DNA from: Streptomyces rhizosphaerihabitans
GTDB lineage: Bacteria; Actinomycetota; Actinomycetes; Streptomycetales; Streptomycetaceae
Reading direction: 5' to 3'
NCBI RefSeq assembly: GCF_025399795.1
Contig: NZ_JAODTZ010000039.1
Coordinates: 30,185-94,184 of the forward strand
Length of the DNA stretch: 64,000 nt
Numbering within the stretch: the stretch's first letter is position 1; each line of letters opens with the position of its first letter. The position numbers and the translations under genes are program-made. The notes below the pieces were generated by a model. The model saw only the letters and a program-made list of their open reading frames with translations, was not told the DNA's origin and did not search any database. This document shows, in pieces, positions 16,944 through 25,168 of this stretch.

Positions 16944-17399
16944 CTACCTCCAGCGGTAGAGCTCCTTGAGCCGGTTGACGACGAGGTTGAAGCGTCCCCG
17001 GTCCAGGGCGCAGGCCTCGCGGCGCATGCCCTGGTCGTGGACGCGGAGCACCCGGTCGACGTTCACCCAGGAGGCGCGGCCGGACTTGTCCCAGGGGCCG
17101 GAACCTATCGCCACCCACTCGCGGTCGTCGTTGTGTTCCTTGCTGGACAGTTGCACCGCCAGCAGCGTCCCCGCGGCCTCCCGGGCCACGACCAGCACCG
17201 GGCGGTCCTTGCCCCGGCCGTCGTTCTCCTCGAAGGGCACCCACGTCCAGACGATCTCGCCGGGATCGGGGTCGCCGTCGTGCGCGGGGGAGTACTCGGT
17301 CTTCACGGCGCCGACCTCGCGGGGCTCGGCCTCGGAGGTCGCGGAGGGGCCGTAGCGGCCGGGAACGTCGTCTTCGGTAAAGGCAGTCACGCGGGCCAC
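16944..17399 (-). CDS. PemK/MazF-like toxin-family protein (intact paralogue)
   Basis: A 151-residue protein of the Streptomyces PemK/MazF-like group, which share the SH3-like barrel of mRNA interferases. Blocks seen are PGRYGPSAT, DGDPDPGEIVWTWVPFEEND, GKDRPVLVVAREAAG, LLAVQLSSKEHN and ACALDRGRFNLVV. The start is GTG 17399 or GTG 17390; neither has a strong ribosome site. There is no antitoxin-like gene beside it, so it may not be a toxin in practice. Comparison with the shorter copy at 15408 shows which segment that copy has lost. Confidence 0.7.
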   Translation of the reverse strand: MARVTAFTEDDVPGRYGPSATSEAEPREVGAVKTEYSPAHDGDPDPGEIVWTWVPFEENDGRGKDRPVLVVAREAAGTLLAVQLSSKEHNDDREWVAIGSGPWDKSGRASWVNVDRVLRVHDQGMRREACALDRGRFNLVVNRLKELYRWR

Positions 17400-17488
17400 G
17401 GTAGAGCCTGCGCCGCGCGCCGCGGCGGGCGGGTCCGCGGCCGTACGGGATCGGGCGTGCCGGGGTGTTGGTCCAACTCCCGCGCAGT

Positions 17489-17509
17489 GCCCGACGCACG
17501 GCGTCGGGC
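17489..17509 (-). terminator. Hairpin downstream of the flotillin gene
   Basis: A 9-bp perfect stem GCCCGACGC/GCGTCGGGC with loop ACG lies between the flotillin stop (17616) and the next minus-strand gene (17399). Confidence 0.5.
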
Positions 17510-17559
17510 GTACCGGAGCTGTGGCTCAACTCCCGTACACCCGAGCCTCATCACTCAGA

Positions 17560-17603
17560 ACCACTGGTGCCTGTGCGCCTCACCACTGGTGCCTGTGCGC
17601 CTC
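17560..17603. repeat. Perfect tandem duplication of 22 bp
   Basis: The unit ACCACTGGTGCCTGTGCGCCTC occupies 17560-17581 and again 17582-17603 without mismatch, just downstream of the flotillin stop. It is non-coding and looks like a recent slippage product. Confidence 0.8.
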
Positions 17604-17615
17604 AGCACGCCGACC

Positions 17616-19106
17616 TCACCCCTTGTCCTTGTCCACGGGCACTCTCCCGCCGGCCGGCGGGACGACCCCGTTGAGCTCCGCCGCCGGGTTCTTGGCCGTG
17701 CTCCCCTCCGGGTTCATCGTCGAGAGCAACTGGCGTGCCAGGCCGAGGCCGGTGCCGCCCATGGTGAGCGCCTTGGCGAACATCTCCGACATGCCGTCGG
17801 CCCCGTTGAGCAGCACCATGTGATCCACGTTGCCGAACGCGCTCGCGCCCGCCTGGACGATCTCCGGCCAGTTCTCGGCGAGTTGCTGGGCGACCACCGC
17901 TTCCTGGTTCTCGGCGAGCGCGGCGGCCCGCGCCTTGATGGTCTCCGCCTCCGCGAGGCCCTGTGCGCGGGTCGCCTCGGCGGCGGCGAGCCCCTTGGCC
18001 TGGGCCGCTGCCGCCTCGGCCTCACCGGTGGCCCTGGTGGCCAGCGCGGCGGCCGCACCCCGGGCCTTGGTCGCCTCGGCCTCGGCGTTGGCGGCCGTCT
18101 TGACCCGGTTCGCCTCGGCCGTGGCCGCGAGCTCGGTCTCCTTGGCCTTGGCCTGTGCCGCCGAGATCCGCGCGTCACGTTCGGCCTCGGCACGGGCCCG
18201 AGTCTCGTAGGCCTGGGCGTCCGCCGGCTTGCGGACGTCCGCCTGGAGCTGCTGCTCGCGACGGAGGGCGTCGAGCTCGGCGATCCGGGTCTCCTGCACG
18301 ACGACGTCCTGCCGGGCGGCGGCGTCCGCGAGCGGTCCGGCCTGCCGGGCCTTCGCCGCCGCCTTGTCGCGCTCGGCCTGGTAGCCGGCCTGGAGGATCT
18401 CGCTGTCCCGGGTCGCCTCCGACATCCTTGCCGCGGCCTTCTGTTCGGCCTCGGTGGCCAGACGGTTCGCCTCCGCCTGCGCGATGCGCGCGTCCCGCTG
18501 TACGGCGGCGGCGTGCGGCATCGCGAGGTTCTTGATGTACCCGGTCGGGTCCTCGATCTCGTGGATCTGCAGCGAGTCGACGATCAGACCGAGCTTCTCC
18601 ATCTCCGTACCGCACGCGGCCCGGGTCTGGCCGGTCAGCTTCTCCCGGTCGCGGATCATGTCCTCGACGGTCAACCCGCCGACGATGGACCGCAGATGAC
18701 CGGCGAACACGTTGTGCACCCGCTCGGCCATCATCTTCTGCTGGTCGAGGAATCGGCGGCCCGCGTTGGCGATCGACACGAAGTCGTCGCCCACCTTGAA
18801 GATGACCACACCCCGCACCTTCAGCGGAATGCCCTGGGTGGTCACGCAGTCCACGTGCAGCTCGGTCTCGTTGAGGTCGAGCGAGATCTTCCGCACCGCC
18901 TGCACACCCGGCAGCACCAGCGTGCCGCGCCCCGTCACGATGCGGAAACCCATGCCCTCTTCAAGGCCCTCGGTCCGATGCTTCGAACCGGAGATGATCA
19001 GTGCTTCGTTGGGCTCCGCGACACGCCACATGAGCTTGAAGACCACAACGATGAAGATCAGTGCGAGGACAACCGCCCCCGCCACGACGCCGACAACCAT
19101 CGGCAT
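17616..19106 (-). CDS. Flotillin-like SPFH/band-7 membrane protein
   Basis: A 496-residue flotillin. Residues 2-24 are one membrane anchor (VVGVVAGAVVLALIFIVV). An SPFH domain follows to about 200 (EALIISGS, LDLNETELHVDCVTTQGIP, GLTVEDMIRDREKL). A long Ala/Glu/Lys-rich coiled coil runs from 200 to about 430, where flotillins oligomerise. A Gly-rich tail follows. Flotillins organise fluid membrane microdomains and often work with an NfeD protein; a small NfeD-like gene lies 350 bases upstream on the same strand. The ATG at 19106 has AGGGGG five bases away. It does not end in a recognisable sorting signal. Confidence 0.92.
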   Translation of the reverse strand: MPMVVGVVAGAVVLALIFIVVVFKLMWRVAEPNEALIISGSKHRTEGLEEGMGFRIVTGRGTLVLPGVQAVRKISLDLNETELHVDCVTTQGIPLKVRGVVIFKVGDDFVSIANAGRRFLDQQKMMAERVHNVFAGHLRSIVGGLTVEDMIRDREKLTGQTRAACGTEMEKLGLIVDSLQIHEIEDPTGYIKNLAMPHAAAVQRDARIAQAEANRLATEAEQKAAARMSEATRDSEILQAGYQAERDKAAAKARQAGPLADAAARQDVVVQETRIAELDALRREQQLQADVRKPADAQAYETRARAEAERDARISAAQAKAKETELAATAEANRVKTAANAEAEATKARGAAAALATRATGEAEAAAAQAKGLAAAEATRAQGLAEAETIKARAAALAENQEAVVAQQLAENWPEIVQAGASAFGNVDHMVLLNGADGMSEMFAKALTMGGTGLGLARQLLSTMNPEGSTAKNPAAELNGVVPPAGGRVPVDKDKG

Positions 19107-19458
19107 ACGCCCCCTTTTGATGGTGCCCTATCGGCACCGAACGAAGGGAGTGTGCTCCTCGCCGACACCTGGGTACAGAGGTGAGCGAATCCTTGTTGCG
19201 TTCTTGACGCATACGGCTCTCACCTGGGACGAGGGCAGCTCAACTGTCGTATGGGCGGCGTGAGTCGGCCGTTGTCGCGAAGTTCCGTCGGCCGCCGTCC
19301 CGTAGCTCCGCCGGGCGCGTTCCGCGGAGCCGTCGGGGGCCGTTCGGGAGCCGTCGCGCGCGCCGGATCCGGGCCGGATCGCGGCGTACGCGGGCGAGGG
19401 CAGTGAGCGCCCACGACCGTCCGACGGTGGGGAGCGCGCGTCGTCCGGGGCGCGCCCG
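19107..19458. other. 352-base gap upstream of flotillin with one small palindrome
   Basis: The only clear structure is GGTGCC-CTATC-GGCACC at 19122-19138, a 6-bp inverted repeat 16 bases upstream of the flotillin start, either an operator or a leader hairpin. The rest is GC-rich with degenerate CCGTCGG-type repetition and no credible gene. Confidence 0.4.
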
Positions 19459-19683
19459 TCAGCTGTCGTAGGCGGCCGAGACGTACACCGTGCGCGGCGG
19501 CAGGTACTCCACCACCATCACCACGGTGCCCCGCTCGATGCGGTCCTGTGCGGCGGCCGCGTACGCGAGGAAGTGTTCGGCGCCGCCGCGCACCCGGACG
19601 ATCACCTCGCCGACGAGCCCGGGTCCGACCGTGCCGGTGACCCGTCCCATCAAACCGACCATCGACGCATCGTCCATGGTCAC
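19459..19683 (-). CDS. Short NfeD-like OB-fold protein
   Basis: A 74-residue protein resembling the OB-fold domain of NfeD: MGRVTGTVGPGLVGEVIVRV, then RIERGTVVMVVEYLPPRTVYV. It lacks the protease and membrane parts of full NfeD, as do the short NfeD partners of some flotillins. It lies upstream of the flotillin gene on the same strand, which supports a pairing, although the 352-base gap means they may not share a transcript. The start is GTG 19683 or ATG 19677; neither has an ideal ribosome site. The IS605-type element begins only some 10 bases upstream and may have displaced the original promoter. Confidence 0.6.
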   Translation of the reverse strand: MTMDDASMVGLMGRVTGTVGPGLVGEVIVRVRGGAEHFLAYAAAAQDRIERGTVVMVVEYLPPRTVYVSAAYDS

Positions 19684-19695
19684 AGGTTGACGTGC

Positions 19696-19717
19696 TCCCT
19701 GGCCTAAAGTCCAGGGA
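19696..19717 (-). repeat. IS605-type end hairpin at the tnpB 3' end (possible guide-RNA 3' region)
   Basis: A 7-bp stem with loop CCTAAAGT overlaps the tnpB stop codon. In TnpB systems the guide (omega/re) RNA extends across this end, with the guide taken from the flanking DNA. Here the flank would be the sequence just left of about 19693, in the promoter region of the NfeD-like gene. Confidence 0.5.
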
Positions 19718-20948
19718 TTCCGGCCTGGGTCGTCTGACCCGTCCGGGGGCTTCCTGCTTCAACGCGCTGTGCGGGCACGTGTGCCCGTCTTACCGGCACT
19801 CCACAGGCGTTTAGCGTCTCCACCCGTCCGGCGGCGACGATTCGGCGTCCTTCGAACAGGACGTTGCGTGCTGCGTTGTGGTCGCGGTCGTGGACGGCGT
19901 GGCACTCGCCACACGTCCACTCCCGCACGTGCAGGGGCTTGCGGCCGTCCCGGAATCCGCAGGCCGAGCAGACCTGGGAGGACGGGAAGGCCCGGTCCAC
20001 CTTGGCGAAGGTGCGGCCGTGCTTGACCGCCTTGTACTCCAGCATGCCGACGAACGCGGACCATCCCGCGTCGTGCACGGACTTGGCGAGCCGGGTGCGT
20101 CCCAGGCCGGACACCGCGAGGTCTTCCACGTACACCGCTTGGTTGTCGCGAATGATCTGTGTGGATGCCTTGTGGTGCCAGTCCCGGCGCCGGTCCGCCA
20201 CCTTGGCGTGCTGGCGTGCGACCTTGATGCGGGCCCTGGCCCGGTTCTTCGATCCCCTGGTCTTGCGGGACAGCTCCCGCTGAAGGCGCTTGAGCTTCTT
20301 CTCGGCCCGGCGCAGGAAGCGGGGACTGTCGATCCTGCTGCCGTCGGACAGGACGGCGAAGGCGGACAGGCCGAGGTCGAGACCGGTGTCGGCCTCCAGC
20401 GAAGGGAGGATGTCCGGCTCGGTGTCCACGACGAAGCTGAGGAAGTACCGGCCGCAGCTGTCTTTGGTGACGGTCAGGGACGTGGGTGCGGCCGGAAGCC
20501 GACGGGACCACGTGACCTTGAGGCTGCCGACCTTGGCAACGTACACCGTGCCGTCGCCCTGGAGGCGGAAGGCGTTGGCGTTGAGGCGGATCGACTGCCG
20601 GGTGTCTTTCTTCGATTTGTAGCGGGGAGGGCCGGCCTTGCGGCCCTGCCGCCTGCCCTTGACCGAGTCGAAGAAGTTCTTGTAGGCGGTGTCCAGGTCC
20701 CGCAGGGACTGCTGCAGGACGACCGCGGACACCTCGGCGAGCCAGGCGCGTTCCTCGGTGCGCTTGGCCAAGGTGATGCGAAGGCGGGACAGCTCGGCCG
20801 ACTTCACATACGGCAGTCCTGCCGCGTGCGCTTCCTTCCGGTCGTGCAGGCAGTCGTTCCACACCACGCGGGCGCACCCGAACGCACTCGCCAGCGCGCG
20901 GCGCTGGGAGGCCTCCGGGTAGGCCCGGTAGTTGTAGCGAAGCTGCAC
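19704..20948 (-). CDS. tnpB: RNA-guided endonuclease TnpB (IS605 family)
   Basis: About 414 residues, full length for TnpB. The RuvC triad is complete: Asp in DTGLDLGLSAFAVL, Glu in VYVEDLAVSGLG and Asp in HDRDHNAARN. The four-Cys zinc finger CSACG ... CGEC lies between the last two. The N-terminal helix-turn-helix (YNYRAYPEASQRRALASAFG) is present. GTG 20948 gives the usual N-terminus and lies one base from the start predicted by a -10 TAGGAT (20956-20961), so the mRNA may be leaderless; GTG 20954 is the alternative. TnpB cuts DNA next to a transposon-specific motif and helps retain the element. Confidence 0.92.
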   Translation of the reverse strand: MQLRYNYRAYPEASQRRALASAFGCARVVWNDCLHDRKEAHAAGLPYVKSAELSRLRITLAKRTEERAWLAEVSAVVLQQSLRDLDTAYKNFFDSVKGRRQGRKAGPPRYKSKKDTRQSIRLNANAFRLQGDGTVYVAKVGSLKVTWSRRLPAAPTSLTVTKDSCGRYFLSFVVDTEPDILPSLEADTGLDLGLSAFAVLSDGSRIDSPRFLRRAEKKLKRLQRELSRKTRGSKNRARARIKVARQHAKVADRRRDWHHKASTQIIRDNQAVYVEDLAVSGLGRTRLAKSVHDAGWSAFVGMLEYKAVKHGRTFAKVDRAFPSSQVCSACGFRDGRKPLHVREWTCGECHAVHDRDHNAARNVLFEGRRIVAAGRVETLNACGVPVRRAHVPAQRVEAGSPRTGQTTQAGIPGL

Positions 20949-20962
20949 ACCCACGATCCTAG

Positions 20963-21169
20963 AGCGTCTCCGCTCGCCGGATACGGCAGGAGTTCACCGG
21001 CCGGATCAACCGCGCCATCATGCACGGGCACCTGCGGTCGCCCTCCTATTTCTCCGCATCGTGCGGCGAAACACCTTCGGCGAGCGTTCGCCAGTACATC
21101 GAGCAGCAAAAACACCCGCTCCAAAGCGCATGCCAAAGCAGCCTTGAGATGCATTCATCCCCGGCGTGA
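20963..21169 (+). pseudogene. tnpA: tnpA (IS200/IS605 Y1 transposase) C-terminal remnant
   Basis: Reading from 20963 the frame gives RQEFTGRINRAIMHGHL, SPSYFSASCGETPS and VRQYIEQQKHP, the C-terminal block of actinobacterial IS200-type TnpA, and stops at 21169 inside the end hairpin. A TAG at 20960 precedes it and no start codon follows. The N-terminal part with the HUH motif and most of the catalytic domain is missing, so the protein is dead. Confidence 0.7.
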
Positions 21170-21213
21170 ACGCCGGGGCTTTCTGTAAGAGCCCCGGTAA
21201 GGCCGGAACTCCC

Positions 21214-22638
21214 CTACACAGCCGGGGAGTCGGCGGCGGCTTCGTATGACGGCCACTGTTCGTGCCAGCGCCGGTCCGCCTCCAACTGCGAGGCCAGCGA
21301 CACCAGCAACGGCTCGCTGTCCGCCGGGCCGAGCAACTGCGCGCCGACCGGGAGCCCTTCGCCGACGAAGCCCGCGGGCACGTTCACGCCCGGCCAGCCG
21401 AGGATGTTCCACGGCCAGGCGTACGGGCAGGCGGCGATCATGGCCCGGTCGGTGCCGAAGCCGCTCAGGCCGAGCATCGCGCCGATCCGCGGCGGGGGAG
21501 CGGCGGTGGTCGGCGCGAGCAGTACGTCGTAGGTGTCGAAGAGCGCGCCGACACGCTGTTGCAGCGCGGCCTCGGCACGGCGGGCCGCCCGCAGCGGCGC
21601 CCCGCCGAGCAGCCGGCCAAGGCGCGCGGCGTCGTGGGTGCGCCGGTCGAGGAGCTCGGGGAACGGCGCGTCGCGCACGCGTTCCGCGATGCCGGCCGTG
21701 GCGCGCGGGACGAACGTGAGCCCGATCCGCCCGTAGCGCGGTTCGGCCTCCTCCACCGTGTGACCGAGCCCGGCGAGCCGCTCCGCGAGCGCGAGGACCT
21801 TCGCGCGTACGGCGGGGTCGAGCCGTGCGGGCACCGCGGTGAAGGGCGGCTTCAGCGACAGCGCGATGCGCAGCCGGCCCGGATTGCGGCCCACGGCGTC
21901 GCTGACGCGCAGCGTGGCGGGCCGATGCAGGTCGCCGGCGTGACTGCCGCTCGCCGCGTCCAGCAGCAGGGCCGCGTCCGCGACCGTGCGGGCGAGCGTG
22001 CCGTTGACCGTGATGCCGTGGAAGGACTCCGGGCGCGGCCAGGTCGAGATCCGGCCGCGCTGCGGCTTGATGCCGACCAGATGGGTCCAGGCGGCCGGGA
22101 TGCGCACGGAGCCCGCGCCGTCCGAGCCCAGCGCGGCGGGCACCAGACCGGCGGCCACGGCCGCCGCGGAGCCCCCCGAGGAGCCGCCCGGAGTGTGCCC
22201 GTGGTGCCAGGGATTGCGGGTCGCGCCGAAGGCGGGGCCCTCGGTGAAGGGCCACTGGCCCAGCTCGCAGGTGTTGGTCTTGCCGATCACGACCGCGCCG
22301 GCCGCGCGCAGCCGGCGTACCGCCTCGCCGTCCTTCGCCACCGGCGGGAAGTCGCCCGGGCAGCCGAACGCGGTCGGCTCGCCCGCCACGTCCATGTCGT
22401 CCTTGACCGCCAGCGGCACCCCCAGCAGCGGCAGCCGCCGGCCCGCCGCCAGCTCCCTGTCCGCCGCGTCGGCCTCCGCGAGGGCGGCCTCGGCGCGCAC
22501 CAGCCGGAAGGCGTTCACCGTGGGCCGGGCCGCCTCGATCCGGGCGAGCGTCCGCTCGACCAGCTCGCGCGAACTCACCTCACCGGCGGCCAGCGCACGC
22601 GCGCTCTCCGTCAGTCCTGGGGCACGGTCGGGAGCCAT
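21214..22638 (-). CDS. Amidase (amidase-signature family)
   Basis: A 474-residue amidase-signature enzyme that hydrolyses amides to acids. The Lys of the Ser-cisSer-Lys triad is in VPLAVKDDMDVAG. The Gly/Ser-rich signature is GGSSGGSAAAVAAGLVPAA, and the remaining Ser residues are in LGSDGAGSVRIPAAW. ATG 22638 is chosen because GGAGG precedes it by eight bases; GTG 22647 is in frame but overlaps that site. It is divergent from a LacI regulator with a palindrome between them. With PobA and the aldehyde dehydrogenase nearby it may release aromatic acids from amides, which is inference. Confidence 0.9.
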   Translation of the reverse strand: MAPDRAPGLTESARALAAGEVSSRELVERTLARIEAARPTVNAFRLVRAEAALAEADAADRELAAGRRLPLLGVPLAVKDDMDVAGEPTAFGCPGDFPPVAKDGEAVRRLRAAGAVVIGKTNTCELGQWPFTEGPAFGATRNPWHHGHTPGGSSGGSAAAVAAGLVPAALGSDGAGSVRIPAAWTHLVGIKPQRGRISTWPRPESFHGITVNGTLARTVADAALLLDAASGSHAGDLHRPATLRVSDAVGRNPGRLRIALSLKPPFTAVPARLDPAVRAKVLALAERLAGLGHTVEEAEPRYGRIGLTFVPRATAGIAERVRDAPFPELLDRRTHDAARLGRLLGGAPLRAARRAEAALQQRVGALFDTYDVLLAPTTAAPPPRIGAMLGLSGFGTDRAMIAACPYAWPWNILGWPGVNVPAGFVGEGLPVGAQLLGPADSEPLLVSLASQLEADRRWHEQWPSYEAAADSPAV

Positions 22639-22663
22639 CCGGGTCACCTCCGAAGACGTTGTC

Positions 22664-22675
22664 TACCGAACGGTA
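22664..22675. promoter_or_regulatory. Palindrome in the amidase / LacI divergent region
   Basis: TACCG-AA-CGGTA is a perfect 5-bp inverted repeat 26 bases upstream of the amidase start and about 130 bases upstream of the LacI gene. It is a candidate operator for that regulator, although it lacks the central CG usual for LacI sites and looks as much like a TetR site. Confidence 0.4.
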
Positions 22676-22807
22676 ACCTCTGGGCAGGTTCACCGGTACG
22701 GGACACGCAACCTCCTTTGCGGAAGCGGTAGTTCCGTGATCCGGGGAGCTGCCCGGACGGCCCCGGCACACAGCGGCGTTCGGGCCCCTGGAAGGATGCG
22801 GTACGTC

Positions 22808-23842
22808 ATGGTGCAGATACCGAAGCAGTCCGCCCAGCCGGCGCCCGCACAGCGACCCGTGCCGACCAGTGCCGATGTGGCACGCCTCGCGGGTGTCTCG
22901 CGCGCGACCGTCTCGTACGTCCTGAACAACACCAGCGCCGTCCGGATCAGTGAACCCACCCGGCTCCGGGTCCGCGAGGCCGCCGAGGAACTCGGATATG
23001 TCCCGCACGCGGCCGCCCGCAGCCTGCGCGCCGGACACAGCCGCATGGTCCTGATGCCCGCCCCGACCGTGCCCGTGGGCCCGCTCTACCACCAGTTCTT
23101 CACCGAACTCCAGTCGGCGCTCGGCCGGCTCGACTACACCGTCGTGCAGTACGGCAGCGTCGGTCTGCGCGGCGACGAGGCCGCCCGCGCCTGGGCCGAG
23201 CTGCGGCCGGTCGCCGTCCTGGTGCCCGGCAGCGGGCTCGGCCCGCAGGGTGTGGCGGTCCTCAAGCGGGCCGGCGCCCGCGCCGTGGTCACGCTGGGCC
23301 CCGAACGGGTGGAGGGTGCCCACGCGCTGCTCATGGACCACGGCCGGGTCGGCCACTGCGCGGGCGTCCATCTGCTGTCCGGGGGCCGCCGCCGCATCGG
23401 CGTGGTGATGCCCGAGGAGAGCGGCCTGGAGATCTTCGCCCGGCCCCGCCTCGACGGCGTACGGCGGGCCCTGCGCGGCACGGACGCGACGGTGGCCGAA
23501 CTGCCCCTGGCGTACGAGGAGGAGGACGCCGCCCGGCTCGCGGCGCGCTGGCGTGAGCTGGGCCTCGACGCCGTCTTCGCGTACAACGACGAGTACGCGA
23601 TGCTCCTCATGCGCGCCCTTCAGGACGAAGGGGTCGCCGTACCGGACGAGACCGCCGTCGTCGGCGCCGACGACCTCATGCTCGGCCGGCTGCTCCGGCC
23701 CCGGCTGAGCACCGTCCACATCGAGCTGCCCTCCGGCCGCGACCTCGCCGAACTGGTCGACCGCGCGGTCCGCGAACCGGGCCGCGAGCCCGAGACGCAC
23801 GAGGTGCTGGGAGCGCGGATCGTGCACCGCGCGTCGAGCTGA
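22808..23842 (+). CDS. LacI-family transcriptional regulator
   Basis: A 344-residue repressor-type protein. The N-terminal headpiece is SADVARLAGVSRATVSYVLN, followed by a hinge RLRVREAAEELGYVPHAAAR, then a periplasmic-binding-protein-like sensor with AVFAYNDEYAMLLMRAL and AVVGADDLMLGRLLRPRLST. The start is ATG 22808 behind GGAAGG; ATG 22796 is in frame but too close to that site. It is divergent from the amidase and 94 bases before pobA, so it probably controls one or both. Ligand unknown. Confidence 0.9.
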   Translation: MVQIPKQSAQPAPAQRPVPTSADVARLAGVSRATVSYVLNNTSAVRISEPTRLRVREAAEELGYVPHAAARSLRAGHSRMVLMPAPTVPVGPLYHQFFTELQSALGRLDYTVVQYGSVGLRGDEAARAWAELRPVAVLVPGSGLGPQGVAVLKRAGARAVVTLGPERVEGAHALLMDHGRVGHCAGVHLLSGGRRRIGVVMPEESGLEIFARPRLDGVRRALRGTDATVAELPLAYEEEDAARLAARWRELGLDAVFAYNDEYAMLLMRALQDEGVAVPDETAVVGADDLMLGRLLRPRLSTVHIELPSGRDLAELVDRAVREPGREPETHEVLGARIVHRASS

Positions 23843-23936
23843 GAGAGGCTGGGCCTGTTCGCCCGGCCCGTGCGCGGTCGGGCCGGTCCCCGTGCCGGAG
23901 CTTCGCCCCGGCGGCATCGGACACCGGAGGTGCGTC

Positions 23937-25151
23937 ATGCGGACCACGGTCGGCATCATCGGCGGCGGCCCGGCAGGGCTTCTGCTGGCCCGGCTGCTGC
24001 ACCGGACGGGGATCGACTGTGTCGTGCTGGAGAGCAGGACGCGCGCGTACGTGGAACGGCGCCAGCGGGCCGGGATGCTGGAGCAGGGCACGGTCGACGC
24101 GCTGCGCGCCTGCGGGGCGGGGGAGCGGCTGGACGCCGAGGGCCTGGTCCATCACGGGATCGAGCTGCGCTTCGAGGGCGAGCGCCACCACATCGACTTC
24201 CCCGGGCTCACCGGCGGCCGCACGGTCACGATCTACGCCCAGACGGAGATCGTGAAGGACCTCGTCGCCCTCCAACTCGATGGTGGACCACCCCTGTTGT
24301 TCGAGGCCGAGGCGCTCGCCGTGGAGAAGCCGGAGAGCGGCTCGCCCGTCGTGCGGTTCGTGCACGAGGGACGGGAGCGGACGCTCGGCTGTGACTGGGT
24401 GGTGGGCTGCGACGGCTCCCACGGCGTCGCGCGCGCCGCGTTCCCGGCCGGCACGAGCCGCTCGTACGCGCACGACTACCCGTACTCCTGGCTCGGGATC
24501 CTCGCCGATGTGCCGCCCTCCTGCGAGGAGTTGGTCTATGCCCGGGGTGCCACCGGCTTCGCCCTGCACAGCATGCGCTCCCCGTCGGTGTCCCGGCTCT
24601 ACCTCCAGGTCCCGAACGGCACCGACACCGCCGACTGGCCCGACGACCGCATCTGGGGCGAACTGGCCGCGCGCTTCGCGGTCGACGGGGACTGGCGGCT
24701 GGAACGCGGCCCCGTCACCGCCAAGTCGGTCACGCCGATGCGCAGTTGGGTCCATGAGCCGATGCGCCACGGGCGGCTGTTCCTCGCCGGGGACGCCGCC
24801 CACATCGTGCCGCCGACCGGCGCCAAGGGACTCAACCTCGCCGTGTCCGACGTACGGCTCCTGGCGCGCGGCTTCGCCGAGCTGCACCGCACCGGATCGG
24901 TCGAACTCCTGGATATCTACTCGGAGTTGGCCCTTGAACGGGTGTGGCAGGCCACGCGCTTCTCGTACGACATGACTAGGATGTTGCACGCTCAACCAGA
25001 TGGGGATGCCTTCGAACACCGGATGCAGCTCGCGCGGCTGCGCCGGATCACGGCATCCCGTCCCGCCGCCGCCGAACTGGCCGCGAACTACACGGGACTT
25101 CCGCTCGCCCAGAGCCGCAGGGGCCTGCTGAGTCCCGCTGGTGATCAGTGA
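23937..25151 (+). CDS. pobA: 4-hydroxybenzoate 3-monooxygenase
   Basis: A 404-residue group A flavin hydroxylase converting 4-hydroxybenzoate to protocatechuate. Motifs in order: the dinucleotide fold GIIGGGPAGLLLARLL, the PobA-specific ERRQRAGMLEQGTVDAL, the DG motif CDWVVGCDGSHGVAR, and the second FAD motif LFLAGDAAHIVPPTGAKGLN. Length matches the family (about 394). The ATG has GGAGGT upstream. The stop overlaps a GTG of the following aldehyde dehydrogenase, so the two are one transcript. The protocatechuate-cleaving pca genes are not in this window. Confidence 0.94.
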   Translation: MRTTVGIIGGGPAGLLLARLLHRTGIDCVVLESRTRAYVERRQRAGMLEQGTVDALRACGAGERLDAEGLVHHGIELRFEGERHHIDFPGLTGGRTVTIYAQTEIVKDLVALQLDGGPPLLFEAEALAVEKPESGSPVVRFVHEGRERTLGCDWVVGCDGSHGVARAAFPAGTSRSYAHDYPYSWLGILADVPPSCEELVYARGATGFALHSMRSPSVSRLYLQVPNGTDTADWPDDRIWGELAARFAVDGDWRLERGPVTAKSVTPMRSWVHEPMRHGRLFLAGDAAHIVPPTGAKGLNLAVSDVRLLARGFAELHRTGSVELLDIYSELALERVWQATRFSYDMTRMLHAQPDGDAFEHRMQLARLRRITASRPAAAELAANYTGLPLAQSRRGLLSPAGDQ

Positions 25152-25168
25152 ACGATCGGAGAGCCGAC

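Larger units (their letters stand above)
19693..21185. mobile_element. IS605-type element, tnpA degraded, tnpB intact
   Basis: The element has the divergent layout of IS605: tnpB reads left and a tnpA remnant reads right. Each outer side ends in a hairpin typical of IS200/IS605 ends. On the left TCCCTGG/CCAGGGA (19696-19702 with 19711-19717) overlaps the tnpB stop; on the right CCCCGGCG-TGAA-CGCCGGGG (21159-21178) overlaps the tnpA stop. Exact cleavage sites are not resolvable, so edges are approximate. Without TnpA it cannot move by itself. Confidence 0.75.
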
